Source: an uncultured Clostridia bacterium (GTDB lineage Bacteria > Bacillota > Clostridia > Christensenellales > UBA1242). From it: a stretch of DNA of 64,000 nt. The notes below the pieces were generated by a model. The model saw nothing but the letters and a program-made list of their open reading frames with translations. It was not told where the DNA came from and did not search any database. Within the stretch, counting starts at the first letter, position 1; each line of letters begins with the position of its first letter. The translations under genes were made by a program, and so were the position numbers. Below, piece after piece: positions 44,998 through 53,038 of the stretch. Where the stretch lies: NCBI GenBank assembly GCA_947624415.1, contig CANQKH010000003.1:59494-123493 (forward strand). Reading direction: 5' to 3'.

Positions 44998-45028
44998 GGA
45001 GTGAAAGAAACCACTTCATTGTTTTTTT
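44991..45028 (+). terminator. intrinsic terminator of the Asn attenuator
   Basis: AAACAATGGAGTG (44991-45003) pairs over 13 positions (one G-U) with CACTTCATTGTTT (45012-45024); loop AAAGAAAC; T run 45022-45028. It lies before leader peptide 2 and the structural genes. Confidence 0.92.
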
Positions 45029-45045
45029 ATTCTATAGGAGGAATT

Positions 45046-45111
45046 ATGGAAAAGATTTTCTTATTTTTAAATAATTTGAATAACGCCGTAGCGGGCGGGA
45101 ATTTGTTATAG
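45046..45111 (+). CDS. asparagine-containing leader peptide 2
   Basis: 21 residues after a very strong ribosome site (AGGAGG, five to six bases before the ATG at 45046). Asn lies at codons 9, 10, 12, 13 and 19 (peptide MEKIFLFLNNLNNAVAGGN then LL), ending at TAG 45109-45111. The frame lies beyond the terminator, so only read-through transcripts carry it. Codons 4-10 (45056-45073) are complementary to the aspS ribosome site region. Such an arrangement is known from translation-attenuated resistance genes (ermC, cat), where a ribosome stalled on the leader frees the downstream site. Confidence 0.82.
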   Translation: MEKIFLFLNNLNNAVAGGNLL

Positions 45112-45147
45112 ACATTATTAATAAAAAAATATTTAAAAATAAGGAGA
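45056..45147 (+). promoter_or_regulatory. 18-bp helix that can bury the aspS ribosome binding site
   Basis: TTTTCTTATTTTTAAATA (45056-45073, inside leader peptide 2) pairs with TATTTAAAAATAAGGAGA (45130-45147), 18 contiguous pairs with two G-U. The 3' strand includes the full aspS Shine-Dalgarno AAGGAG (45141-45146). A small GC hairpin, CGCC/GGCG (45084-45097), sits in the loop. A ribosome at codons 9-13 would cover the 5' strand; one at the stop codon would not. Confidence 0.8.
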
Positions 45148-45152
45148 ATTTT

Positions 45153-46448
45153 ATGAAAAGAATATATATTAAAGATATTCAGCCCGATATTGAATGTCAA
45201 ATAAGTGGTTGGGTTGAAAAAATAAGGAGCCAAAAGACAATTATTTTTATTGTTTTAAAAGATGGCACAGGAAGAATACAAGTTACAATAGAGAAAGAAA
45301 AATTCAAGGACTTTTCGAGCAAAATTGAAAAACTTTCAAAGCACAGCGTTGTTAGTTTTGAGGGGAAAGCAATAAAACAAGATATGGTAACCCTTGGAGG
45401 AATTGAATTTTTGCCAGAAAAAATTGATATAGTAAGCATTGCGGAGCAATTGCCAATAGATGAGACAAGTGGAAAAGAATTAAAGTTGGATTATCGCTAT
45501 ATTGATTTGAGGCAAGACAAGGAAAGGTTAATTTTTCAAATAAGAACCTATGTTGAGCATATTATGAGGGAATTTTTTATAGAACATGATTTTATAGAGA
45601 TTCACACGCCAAAAATATCTACTCAATGTTCGGAGGGTGGTGCTGATGTGTTTGCTGTAGATTATTATGGACAGAAAGCATATTTGACACAAAGCCCACA
45701 ATTTTACAAGCAAATGGCGATAGCAAGTGGATTTGAAAAGGTTTTTGAAATTGGTGGATATTATCGAGCAGAGAAATCTTACACGGCACGCCATACAGCA
45801 GAAGCAGTTTGTTTGGATTTTGAAATTGCCCATATACAATCTCATCACGAGGTTATGGATTTAGAAGAAGAATGGTTTAAATATGTTTTAAACAAAGTTA
45901 AAGATAAATATGGAAGTGTAATAAAGGAAGTCTTTGATTTGGAAATCAAAGTTCCTCAAAAGATACCAAGAATCAAACTTTGTGAGGTGTTCAAAATATT
46001 TAAAGAGGTTTATGGCATGGAAATCCCAGAAGAAAAGCAGTTAGATTTAGAACCAGAGCAAGAGAAACTAATTTGTGAATATGCAGAAAAATATTATGGA
46101 AGCGAAGCGGTATTTATATGTGATTATCCTGCAGAATCGAGAGCATTTTATTCTAAAAAAATTGATTCAACATTTGACTGTATGTCCTTTGATATGTTAT
46201 ACCGAGGATGGGAGATGAATAGTGGAGCAATGAGAGAACATCGATATGAAGTTTTAAAAGAGCAAATAGAGGAGCATGGAATTGACAGCGAGAAGATGAA
46301 GGATTATTTACAATTTTTCAAATATGGATGCCCAACACATGGAGGAATAGGGTTTGGCATTGATAGATTTATAACAAAACTACTAGATTTGCCAAGCATT
46401 AAGGAAAGCATATTTTTATTCCGTGGGCCAAGCAGGATAAGACCATAA
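45153..46448 (+). CDS. aspS: aspartyl-tRNA synthetase, archaeal-type (probably non-discriminating)
   Basis: 431 residues, the length of archaeal-type AspRS2, lacking the GAD insertion of the 590-residue bacterial enzyme. An OB-fold anticodon domain occupies about 1-100. Class II motif 1 includes YIDLRQDKERLIFQIRTYVE. The aspartate site TPKISTQCSEGGADVFAVDYYGQKAYLTQSPQ and motif 2 FEIGGYYRAEKSYTARHTAE follow, then motif 3 GGIGFGIDRFITKLL. AspRS2 enzymes often charge both tRNA-Asp and tRNA-Asn with aspartate; the gatCAB genes right behind support that here. The ribosome site AAGGAG lies inside the 18-bp helix. Confidence 0.9.
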   Translation: MKRIYIKDIQPDIECQISGWVEKIRSQKTIIFIVLKDGTGRIQVTIEKEKFKDFSSKIEKLSKHSVVSFEGKAIKQDMVTLGGIEFLPEKIDIVSIAEQLPIDETSGKELKLDYRYIDLRQDKERLIFQIRTYVEHIMREFFIEHDFIEIHTPKISTQCSEGGADVFAVDYYGQKAYLTQSPQFYKQMAIASGFEKVFEIGGYYRAEKSYTARHTAEAVCLDFEIAHIQSHHEVMDLEEEWFKYVLNKVKDKYGSVIKEVFDLEIKVPQKIPRIKLCEVFKIFKEVYGMEIPEEKQLDLEPEQEKLICEYAEKYYGSEAVFICDYPAESRAFYSKKIDSTFDCMSFDMLYRGWEMNSGAMREHRYEVLKEQIEEHGIDSEKMKDYLQFFKYGCPTHGGIGFGIDRFITKLLDLPSIKESIFLFRGPSRIRP

Positions 46449-46461
46449 AAAGGAGGGGGAA

Positions 46462-46731
46462 ATGGAAATTGATATAAAACATTTACAGAATTTGAGTAAA
46501 TTAAAGTTAGAAGATGATGAGGTTGAATTATTTGAAAGAGATTTAAAAAACATCATTAATTTTGTTGACGAAATAACAACTTTAGAATTGCCTGAAGAGG
46601 ATAAAAGTCGAGCGGTAGCACTCAGCGAACTACGACAAGATGAAGAAGAAACAAAACCATCATATGATGTTCTTGCGAATGCTCCAAAGAAAAAAGAGGG
46701 GTGCTTTGTTACTCCTTTGGTGGTGGAATAA
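46462..46731 (+). CDS. gatC: Asp/Glu-tRNA amidotransferase subunit C
   Basis: 89 residues, typical GatC: IKHLQNLSKLKLEDDEVELF opens the protein, followed by the DLKNIINFVDEITTLELPEE helix pair and the extended linker ending in FVTPLVVE, the strand that wraps GatA. GatC stabilises the GatA-GatB complex. AGGAGGGGG precedes the ATG. It overlaps gatA by one base (TAATG). Confidence 0.93.
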   Translation: MEIDIKHLQNLSKLKLEDDEVELFERDLKNIINFVDEITTLELPEEDKSRAVALSELRQDEEETKPSYDVLANAPKKKEGCFVTPLVVE

Positions 46732-48161
46732 TGAAAGAATTTGACAAGATGGGAATAGAAGAAATTGTAATGGGAATAAAGTCCCAACACTTTAAAAGCG
46801 AAGAGGTTTTACAATTTTTTATAAAAAAATGCGAGGAAAACATAGATTATAATGCAGTAATTGAAGTTTTCGATGACTGTTTGCAGAAAGCCAGAGATAT
46901 TGATGATAAAATTTTAAGAGGCGAAAAGGTTGGATTGCTGGCAGGAATACCTGTTGCAATAAAGGATAACATTCTTTGCAAGGGCAGAAAAATGTCATGT
47001 GCTAGTAAATTTTTGCAAGATTTTGTTTCGCCATATTCATCAACAGTTGTCGAAAAACTAGAAAAAGAAGATGCCATTATATTTGCAAGAACGAATATGG
47101 ATGAATTTGCCATGGGTGGAAGTTGCGAAAATAGTATTTATGGTGCTTGTAAAAATGCCCATGATAAAACTTGTGTGTCTGGAGGCAGTAGCGGAGGCAG
47201 CGCTGTTGCAGTAGCACTTGGTCTTTGTCCAGTTGCAATAGGAACGGATACAGGTGGTTCAATAAGACAGCCAAGTTCTTTTAATGGTGTGGTTGGTATT
47301 AAGCCTACTTATGGGACAATTTCCAGATATGGAATAACCGCATTTGCAAGTTCTACAGACCAAGCCGGCCCAATAACGAAAAGTCTTGAAGATAATGAGT
47401 ATGTTCTTAAAATTCTTGCTGGAAAAGATAAAAATGATGGAACAAGTATAGATAATGATTTTGGAGCAAGAGGGGTAAAGCAAAGTTATAAAATAGGAAT
47501 ATGTAAAGAATTAAAAGAAAAAATTGAAAGGCTTGAAACTTATTATAATTTTAAAGGGGCAATAAAACTTTTAGAAGATAAAGGTTGCGAAATCGTTGAG
47601 GTATCAGTGCCACATATTGTAAACAGCCTCGCCTGTTACTATATATTAACTCCTGCAGAAGCGACGTCTAACTTGGCACGATTTGACGGGGTAAAATACA
47701 CGACAAGAAGCAAGACGGCAAAGAATGTAGATGAAGTATTTATAAAAAGTAGAAGTGAGGGATTTGGAAGGGAGGTTAAAAGAAGAATATTGTTGGGAAA
47801 CTTTGTTTTGTCAAGTGGGTATTTTGATGCTTATTACAACAAAGCAAAGAAATTGCAAACATTACTTAAAAAGGAATTTGAACTTGCTTTTCAAGAGTGT
47901 GATTGCATATTAACACCAACGACACCTAATGAGGCTTTTGAGATAGGTGGTAAAATCAATGACCCAATTTCAATGTATCTTGAAGATTTATTTACTGTTC
48001 CTGCAAGCATTTCTGGGATACCTGCAATATCAATACCATTTGGAAAGGGTAAAAGGGGTTTGCCATTGGGACTTCAAATAATGGGTGCAAATAGGACTGA
48101 AAAGATAATATATGATGTGGCTAAAATAATAAAGGGAGGTGAAAGGGATGCAAGAATATGA
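46731..48161 (+). CDS. gatA: Asp/Glu-tRNA amidotransferase subunit A
   Basis: 476 residues from the ATG at 46731 that overlaps the gatC stop. Amidase signature triad: Lys78 (VAIKDN), cis-Ser153 (VSGGSSGGSAVAVALG, split at the loop) and nucleophile Ser177 (GTDTGGSIRQPS). It releases ammonia from glutamine (or uses Asn) and passes it to GatB. The C-terminal part includes FTVPASISGIPAISIPFG. The gene overlaps gatB by 14 bases, so GatA and GatB are made together. Confidence 0.95.
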   Translation: MKEFDKMGIEEIVMGIKSQHFKSEEVLQFFIKKCEENIDYNAVIEVFDDCLQKARDIDDKILRGEKVGLLAGIPVAIKDNILCKGRKMSCASKFLQDFVSPYSSTVVEKLEKEDAIIFARTNMDEFAMGGSCENSIYGACKNAHDKTCVSGGSSGGSAVAVALGLCPVAIGTDTGGSIRQPSSFNGVVGIKPTYGTISRYGITAFASSTDQAGPITKSLEDNEYVLKILAGKDKNDGTSIDNDFGARGVKQSYKIGICKELKEKIERLETYYNFKGAIKLLEDKGCEIVEVSVPHIVNSLACYYILTPAEATSNLARFDGVKYTTRSKTAKNVDEVFIKSRSEGFGREVKRRILLGNFVLSSGYFDAYYNKAKKLQTLLKKEFELAFQECDCILTPTTPNEAFEIGGKINDPISMYLEDLFTVPASISGIPAISIPFGKGKRGLPLGLQIMGANRTEKIIYDVAKIIKGGERDARI

Positions 48162-49572
48162 TGTAGTTATCGGGCTTGAAATTCATGCTGAATTAAAGAC
48201 AAAAACCAAGGTGTTTTGCAGTTGTAAAAATGAATTTGGGGCAAAACCTAATGAAAACACTTGTCCGGTATGCACTGGTATGCCGGGTGCGTTGCCAATA
48301 ATAAACAAAAAAGCAGTAGAATTGTGCATTAAAGCAGGCTTGTGTTTTGACTGCTCGATATCACCTTATGCAGTAATGGAAAGAAAAAACTATTTTTATC
48401 CCGATCTTGCAAAAGCCTATCAAATAAGCCAAATGGTCTATCCCATTTGTGTTGGTGGAAAAATACAACTAAGAAGCGGAAAGGTTATGAGATTAAACAG
48501 GATACATTTGGAAGAGGACGCTGGCAAATTGACACATATAAGTCGTGCGATAGGGACATTGATTGATTATAATAGAGGAGGGACACCGCTTATTGAAATT
48601 GTAACAGAACCTGATTTTTCAACAGCGGAAGAAGTAGATGAATTTTTAAAAAGAGTAAGGGAAAGTTTAGTTTATTCAAATATAGCGGATTGCAAAATGG
48701 AGGAGGGCGGAATGAGATGTGATGTAAACTTATCCTTAAAGCCCCAAGGTTCATCAACTTTAGGAACAAGAACGGAAATGAAGAACCTGAACTCTTTTAA
48801 AAGTGTAACACGTGCGATTGAATATGAAATAAAAAGACAGACAGAAATTTTGAAAGAAGGTGGAAGAATAATACAAGAGACAAGAAAATGGGATGATGCA
48901 AAAGGGAAAAACATGAGTTTGAGAAGTAAGGAAGATTCGCAAGATTATAGATATTTTCCCGACCCTGATATACTGCCTATTTTAATAAGCAAAGATGATG
49001 TAGAGAGATTGAGAAGCCAAATGCCTGTTTTACCACAAAAAAGAAGAGAGATTTATGTTGAAAAATATGGATTACCAGAATATGATGCGATAATTTTAAC
49101 ATCTTCAAAATATATTTCTGATTATTTTGAAAAATGTCTTACTATTTATAACAATCCAAAAAAAATAAGCAACTGGATAATGGTTGATCTTTTAAAACTT
49201 GTAAAGGGACAGGAAGAATTTGTCTTTCCAATACGTGAAGAAGACTTGTGCGAAGTTATAAAGATGGTCGAGGATCATTTAATAAATAAAAATGTTGGTT
49301 TAGATATTATAGATGAAGTTATAAAAACTGGACATAAACCAAAAGATATTGCCAAAGAGAAAAATTTAATAGTTATTATAGGAGAGGAAGAGATTACTCA
49401 AATTTTGATTCAATTTAAAAATGAAAATGGAAAAGTTATTCAAGATTATTTAAATGAGCCAAGCCGTGTTATAGGATTTATAGTTGGTCATGTAATGAAG
49501 AAAACAGGAGGTAAGGCAAATCCAAATCTTGTTAAGGAATTAATTGAAAAGTTATATAAAAATAGGCAATGA
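48148..49572 (+). CDS. gatB: Asp/Glu-tRNA amidotransferase subunit B
   Basis: 474 residues from the ATG at 48148, after GGGAGGTG; the GTG at 48139 is in frame but lies on the ribosome site. The kinase-like cradle opens YDVVIGLEIHAELKTKTKVF, with CSCKNEFGAKPNENTCPVC (zinc-type cysteines), GALPIINKKAVE, YFYPDLAKAYQISQ and HLEEDAGKLTH. The C-terminal YqeY/tail domain includes NPNLVKELI. GatB binds the misacylated tRNA, activates Asp (or Glu) with ATP, and transfers ammonia from GatA. This is the last gene of the operon; a terminator overlaps its stop. Confidence 0.95.
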   Translation: MQEYDVVIGLEIHAELKTKTKVFCSCKNEFGAKPNENTCPVCTGMPGALPIINKKAVELCIKAGLCFDCSISPYAVMERKNYFYPDLAKAYQISQMVYPICVGGKIQLRSGKVMRLNRIHLEEDAGKLTHISRAIGTLIDYNRGGTPLIEIVTEPDFSTAEEVDEFLKRVRESLVYSNIADCKMEEGGMRCDVNLSLKPQGSSTLGTRTEMKNLNSFKSVTRAIEYEIKRQTEILKEGGRIIQETRKWDDAKGKNMSLRSKEDSQDYRYFPDPDILPILISKDDVERLRSQMPVLPQKRREIYVEKYGLPEYDAIILTSSKYISDYFEKCLTIYNNPKKISNWIMVDLLKLVKGQEEFVFPIREEDLCEVIKMVEDHLINKNVGLDIIDEVIKTGHKPKDIAKEKNLIVIIGEEEITQILIQFKNENGKVIQDYLNEPSRVIGFIVGHVMKKTGGKANPNLVKELIEKLYKNRQ

Positions 49573-49588
49573 AAAGTTGTCTATTTTT
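49558..49588 (+). terminator. terminator of the aspS-gatCAB operon
   Basis: AAAAATAGGCAA (49558-49569) pairs with TTGTCTATTTTT (49577-49588), one G-U, followed by more T; it overlaps the gatB stop codon. Confidence 0.85.
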
Positions 49589-49713
49589 TGTTAATTCATA
49601 AAAAAATAGTATAAATTTATATTCATTTTATATTTTAAATGTTAAATGATTTTTATATAATTTATGAATTAATTCAATTTAAAAAAATATAAAAATTTTT
49701 TTTAAAAAAGTAG

Positions 49714-49742
49714 TTGACAAGTTAAAAATTTTATGTTATACA
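49714..49742 (+). promoter_or_regulatory. promoter of the transglutaminase-like gene
   Basis: TTGACA (49714-49719), 17-base spacer, TATACA (49737-49742) with TGT before it. The 20 bases up to and including the -35 (49701-49720) recur exactly at 63972-63991. Confidence 0.8.
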
Positions 49743-49772
49743 TTGGTTGAAATTAAAAAAAAAGGAGGAGAA

Positions 49773-52700
49773 ATGAGTAAAAAATTTATTATAAAAAGTT
49801 TTATTATTGCACTTGTTATCGCATTTGCTTTGCCTTTAATTGTTTTGGGGGTAAATCCGCTCAAATTGGCAAAGGCAGATGATGTAGTTACTGCTGAAAA
49901 ATATTTTTATAATCAACTAACGAATGACACACAACGCGAATTTTACCATGAAATGGAAGAAATGGCTGAAATTGATGAGAATGGTGAGAGCGTGTTCATT
50001 CGAGGCGGCGACATGATTGTAGACGGGGTATTAACTCAGGAGCAACTTGCCGACTTTGCAACAGGGAAGTCAAATCAATTATTAAATGATTTTGGTGCGG
50101 CAAAGGATGCATTCTATTTTGATCATGCCGAATTATTCTATGTTGATTTTTCTTATCTTTCCTTTACTGTTTCATTGCGTAACGGTGAATATTTTTGCTA
50201 TCTAGGAACAGGAAGAGCAGAAACATATTATACGCAGGGAATTAATAGCAAAGCAGATTTACTTGTGTATATAAATGAGTATAATACAGCATTAGATAAA
50301 CTTGTAGAAGATGCTAGGAAAGAAACCAATATAGCAGAACAAGTTCGATATGTTCATAATAAAATTTCAGAGAAAGCAGTTTACAAACTTGAGAATACAG
50401 CAAAACCAAAAAATATAGGATTTATAAGAACGGCTTTTGGTGCTCTTGTAAAAGGGGAATGCTGTTGTGAAGGTTATGCTCGTGCATTTAAAAACGCATT
50501 GGACAAATTAGGAATTCCTTGCGTTCTTGTTCAAGGTGCATATCGCCATAGTTCAACTGCTGTTGAGTTACATATGTGGAATTATGTATATATAGATAAC
50601 GTTTGGCTTGGTGTTGACGTTACATTTGATGACCTTGACAAATCGATAAATGGCACAGAAATTTCATATAACTACTTCTTGAAGGGTGCAACTATTATGG
50701 ATAGACAACACGCTCCAAGTGCTATTGTATCAAAATCAAACTTTGAATTTGCTTATCCAGAGTTAAGCGAATTAAATTTTGGGGAAACATTTTCTAAGTC
50801 AAGCGAACTATTTAAAATATCTCAATCAAAAGGCGAACCTCTCAACCATCCAATTTATGAGAATGGACATATTTCGGGGTATGAGCCAGTATTGGATGAG
50901 AATGGGGAACAAGCATACGCAACAGATATTTCTGTTAGTTTTTACCTTGATGGAGAGTGGTGTAACTATACTAAATTAAAAAACAAGGGATACTACCTTT
51001 TAATGAAACAATATTTCATATCTACTGATGATGAAAAAGAGGACTTACATTCTACAAGATGGTCATACTTAGACCCTGAAATGTATTATTTGCCTGAGAC
51101 AGAGGACTCTTTACAACTTGAGGGGAACGCAACAACCACATATTTTGAATTTGCTGTAACAGATGTTCCTGCAAGAGATCCTGACACTATAAAAGGTGAT
51201 AGATTAACAAATCCAAATTTTGATGATTTAATGCTAGAAGTTACAACCTACTGTGGAGATCCAACAAAACTCTATGCTGAGTCAGGTCTTATTAAAGCCG
51301 AATATGGTGATCCTTATTATGTTGCACAGCCATACATTAAAAAATCAAGCCCTGTTCAAACAGGGAGTTTGACAACAGGTAAGACATATCATGTTGAAGT
51401 TTACTATGATGATAATTTAAAATTAAAAGACACAAATTTGCCTTATGGGGTATCTCTTGTTGGAGAAACGCCATATAATGAAGTTTTGCGCAATCTTGCA
51501 GATTATGTTACAATAGAAAATGTTAAATGGGATCCAAAGGTTGATGCTTCTAAGGTTGAATTTGACTTTACGCCAAGCGAAATGTTTGCTCATGATTCAA
51601 TACTCTATCTATTTTCTATGAAAAATCTTGTAGGGGAAAAGAGTGGAAAAACACCAAACGAGTTGATTTACTACATAACTCATGGTTGTGTTGCTCATGC
51701 TTATGCGGCACAAGGTTATGATTGGAATTTGTTTGCAAAACCACAACTTCTTGAGAACGCAGATCTTTCTATGCAAAATTGGGAGACAAGCGATGGAGAG
51801 GAGGTAAGTGATTTATTAAGACACCGCCTTGCTCTTGTTGTAACAAACACAACCTATGAACAAGAAGAGGAAATGGAAAAATTGATAAGCGGAGTGTCTG
51901 GTGGAAAAGAAATTAAAGAAAGCCAAACATACAATATAAGCCTAACTGTTTGCAAAGCACAAGTTGTAAGAACTGGGGACAAAGTTCGTATATCTCTTGG
52001 ATTCCCAGAAGGATATGGTCCTAACGATGCCGGTGTTACATTCAAGGCATATCACTTTATGAGAGATGAGCAAAATCATGTAACTGGAGTTGAAGAAATT
52101 GATTGTATTATAACTGAGTATGGTCTCATTATTACCTGTAATGCATTCAGTCCATTTGCAATTGTTGCTGTTGAAGCAGACCAAGAAACTCCTGTAAATG
52201 CAATGAAACAAGTTATACTTTCAAATAATTATGGTGGAACAGTTACTGGAGATGTTCAAGGTTCAATAATATCACTTGATAAAGATTTGCTCACTGAAGA
52301 AGATGAAGAAGAAACAGTTACAATTGAAGCAGCAACTGGTTACATAATTGAATCTATAACTCTTGATGGCACTGTTGTAGAATTTTCAGACAATAAGACA
52401 GCATATGTTACATTAAAATATGATGAGATTTCAAATCTTCAAACTATACTTGATGTTAAGTTTATAACAGAAGTGGCAGCAGAGAAGCAAGAAGAAATTA
52501 TTCACAGCACATTAAAAGCGGCAAAAATCGAAGTGGCAAGTGAGATAACGATTGATGTTGGTCAAAAATTAAATATTGTTGCCAATGTAGAAGAGTTTGG
52601 TGATGTGAACACTTATTTCTGGTATAAGGACGGTCAACAAGTTCCAAATCAACACGGCAAAACGTTAACAATAGATTATGCAAATCAAGAAGATGCTGGT

Positions 52701-52916
52701 AGTTATAGACTAGTTGTAGTTTCAAGTTCTAACAATCAAAGCATTAGCACAGAAAGTTCAATTATTAACGTTATAGTAAATGGAAAAGATGATACAAATG
52801 ATAAAGATTTAGATAAGGAAGTTCTTATATTAGCAATTTCAATTCCTGCGATAGCAGTTGTTGCCTTCATATTGTTATTGGCAATAATATTGATGAAGAA
52901 GAAAAAACAACAATAA
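49773..52916 (+). CDS. secreted transglutaminase-like surface protein with Ig-like domain
   Basis: 1047 residues from the ATG at 49773 behind AAGGAGGAG. A signal peptide (about 1-36) ends with a likely cut after AKA. A transglutaminase-like fold lies near 170-300, with catalytic-type Cys232 (GECCCEGYA, preceded by two more Cys), His267 (ELHMWNY) and Asp282 (LGVDVTFDD). An immunoglobulin-like domain lies near 935-1005 (YFWYKDGQQVPNQHGKTLTI, DAGSYRLVVV). A C-terminal membrane helix (about 1015-1038) and a KKKKQQ tail anchor it. It probably acts on the cell surface, either crosslinking or as a cysteine peptidase; bacterial members vary. It has its own promoter and terminator. Confidence 0.88.
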   Translation: MSKKFIIKSFIIALVIAFALPLIVLGVNPLKLAKADDVVTAEKYFYNQLTNDTQREFYHEMEEMAEIDENGESVFIRGGDMIVDGVLTQEQLADFATGKSNQLLNDFGAAKDAFYFDHAELFYVDFSYLSFTVSLRNGEYFCYLGTGRAETYYTQGINSKADLLVYINEYNTALDKLVEDARKETNIAEQVRYVHNKISEKAVYKLENTAKPKNIGFIRTAFGALVKGECCCEGYARAFKNALDKLGIPCVLVQGAYRHSSTAVELHMWNYVYIDNVWLGVDVTFDDLDKSINGTEISYNYFLKGATIMDRQHAPSAIVSKSNFEFAYPELSELNFGETFSKSSELFKISQSKGEPLNHPIYENGHISGYEPVLDENGEQAYATDISVSFYLDGEWCNYTKLKNKGYYLLMKQYFISTDDEKEDLHSTRWSYLDPEMYYLPETEDSLQLEGNATTTYFEFAVTDVPARDPDTIKGDRLTNPNFDDLMLEVTTYCGDPTKLYAESGLIKAEYGDPYYVAQPYIKKSSPVQTGSLTTGKTYHVEVYYDDNLKLKDTNLPYGVSLVGETPYNEVLRNLADYVTIENVKWDPKVDASKVEFDFTPSEMFAHDSILYLFSMKNLVGEKSGKTPNELIYYITHGCVAHAYAAQGYDWNLFAKPQLLENADLSMQNWETSDGEEVSDLLRHRLALVVTNTTYEQEEEMEKLISGVSGGKEIKESQTYNISLTVCKAQVVRTGDKVRISLGFPEGYGPNDAGVTFKAYHFMRDEQNHVTGVEEIDCIITEYGLIITCNAFSPFAIVAVEADQETPVNAMKQVILSNNYGGTVTGDVQGSIISLDKDLLTEEDEEETVTIEAATGYIIESITLDGTVVEFSDNKTAYVTLKYDEISNLQTILDVKFITEVAAEKQEEIIHSTLKAAKIEVASEITIDVGQKLNIVANVEEFGDVNTYFWYKDGQQVPNQHGKTLTIDYANQEDAGSYRLVVVSSSNNQSISTESSIINVIVNGKDDTNDKDLDKEVLILAISIPAIAVVAFILLLAIILMKKKKQQ

Positions 52917-52920
52917 AATA

Positions 52921-52982
52921 AAAAAATACACCTTTAATTAAAGTGCACCTTAAAAGTGAAAACTTTAAAAGGTGTATTTTTT
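52921..52982 (+). terminator. terminator of the transglutaminase-like gene
   Basis: AAAAAATACACCTTT (52921-52935) pairs with AAAGGTGTATTTTTT (52968-52982), enclosing a second small hairpin and ending in a T run. Confidence 0.88.
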
Positions 52983-52995
52983 AATACTAATTATT

Positions 52996-53023
52996 TTGAA
53001 ATTTTAGGATATTATGATATAAT
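52996..53023 (+). promoter_or_regulatory. promoter of the UmuC-like polymerase gene
   Basis: TTGAAA (52996-53001), 16-base spacer, TATAAT (53018-53023) with TGA before it. No clear LexA box is visible. Confidence 0.75.
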
Positions 53024-53038
53024 TTTTAAGAGGTTTAA

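Noticed and set aside
44870..45152. T-box riboswitch before aspS
   Set aside because: No T-box core (TGGAACC-type sequence) or specifier-loop architecture is seen; instead there are two frames with ribosome sites and competing hairpins.
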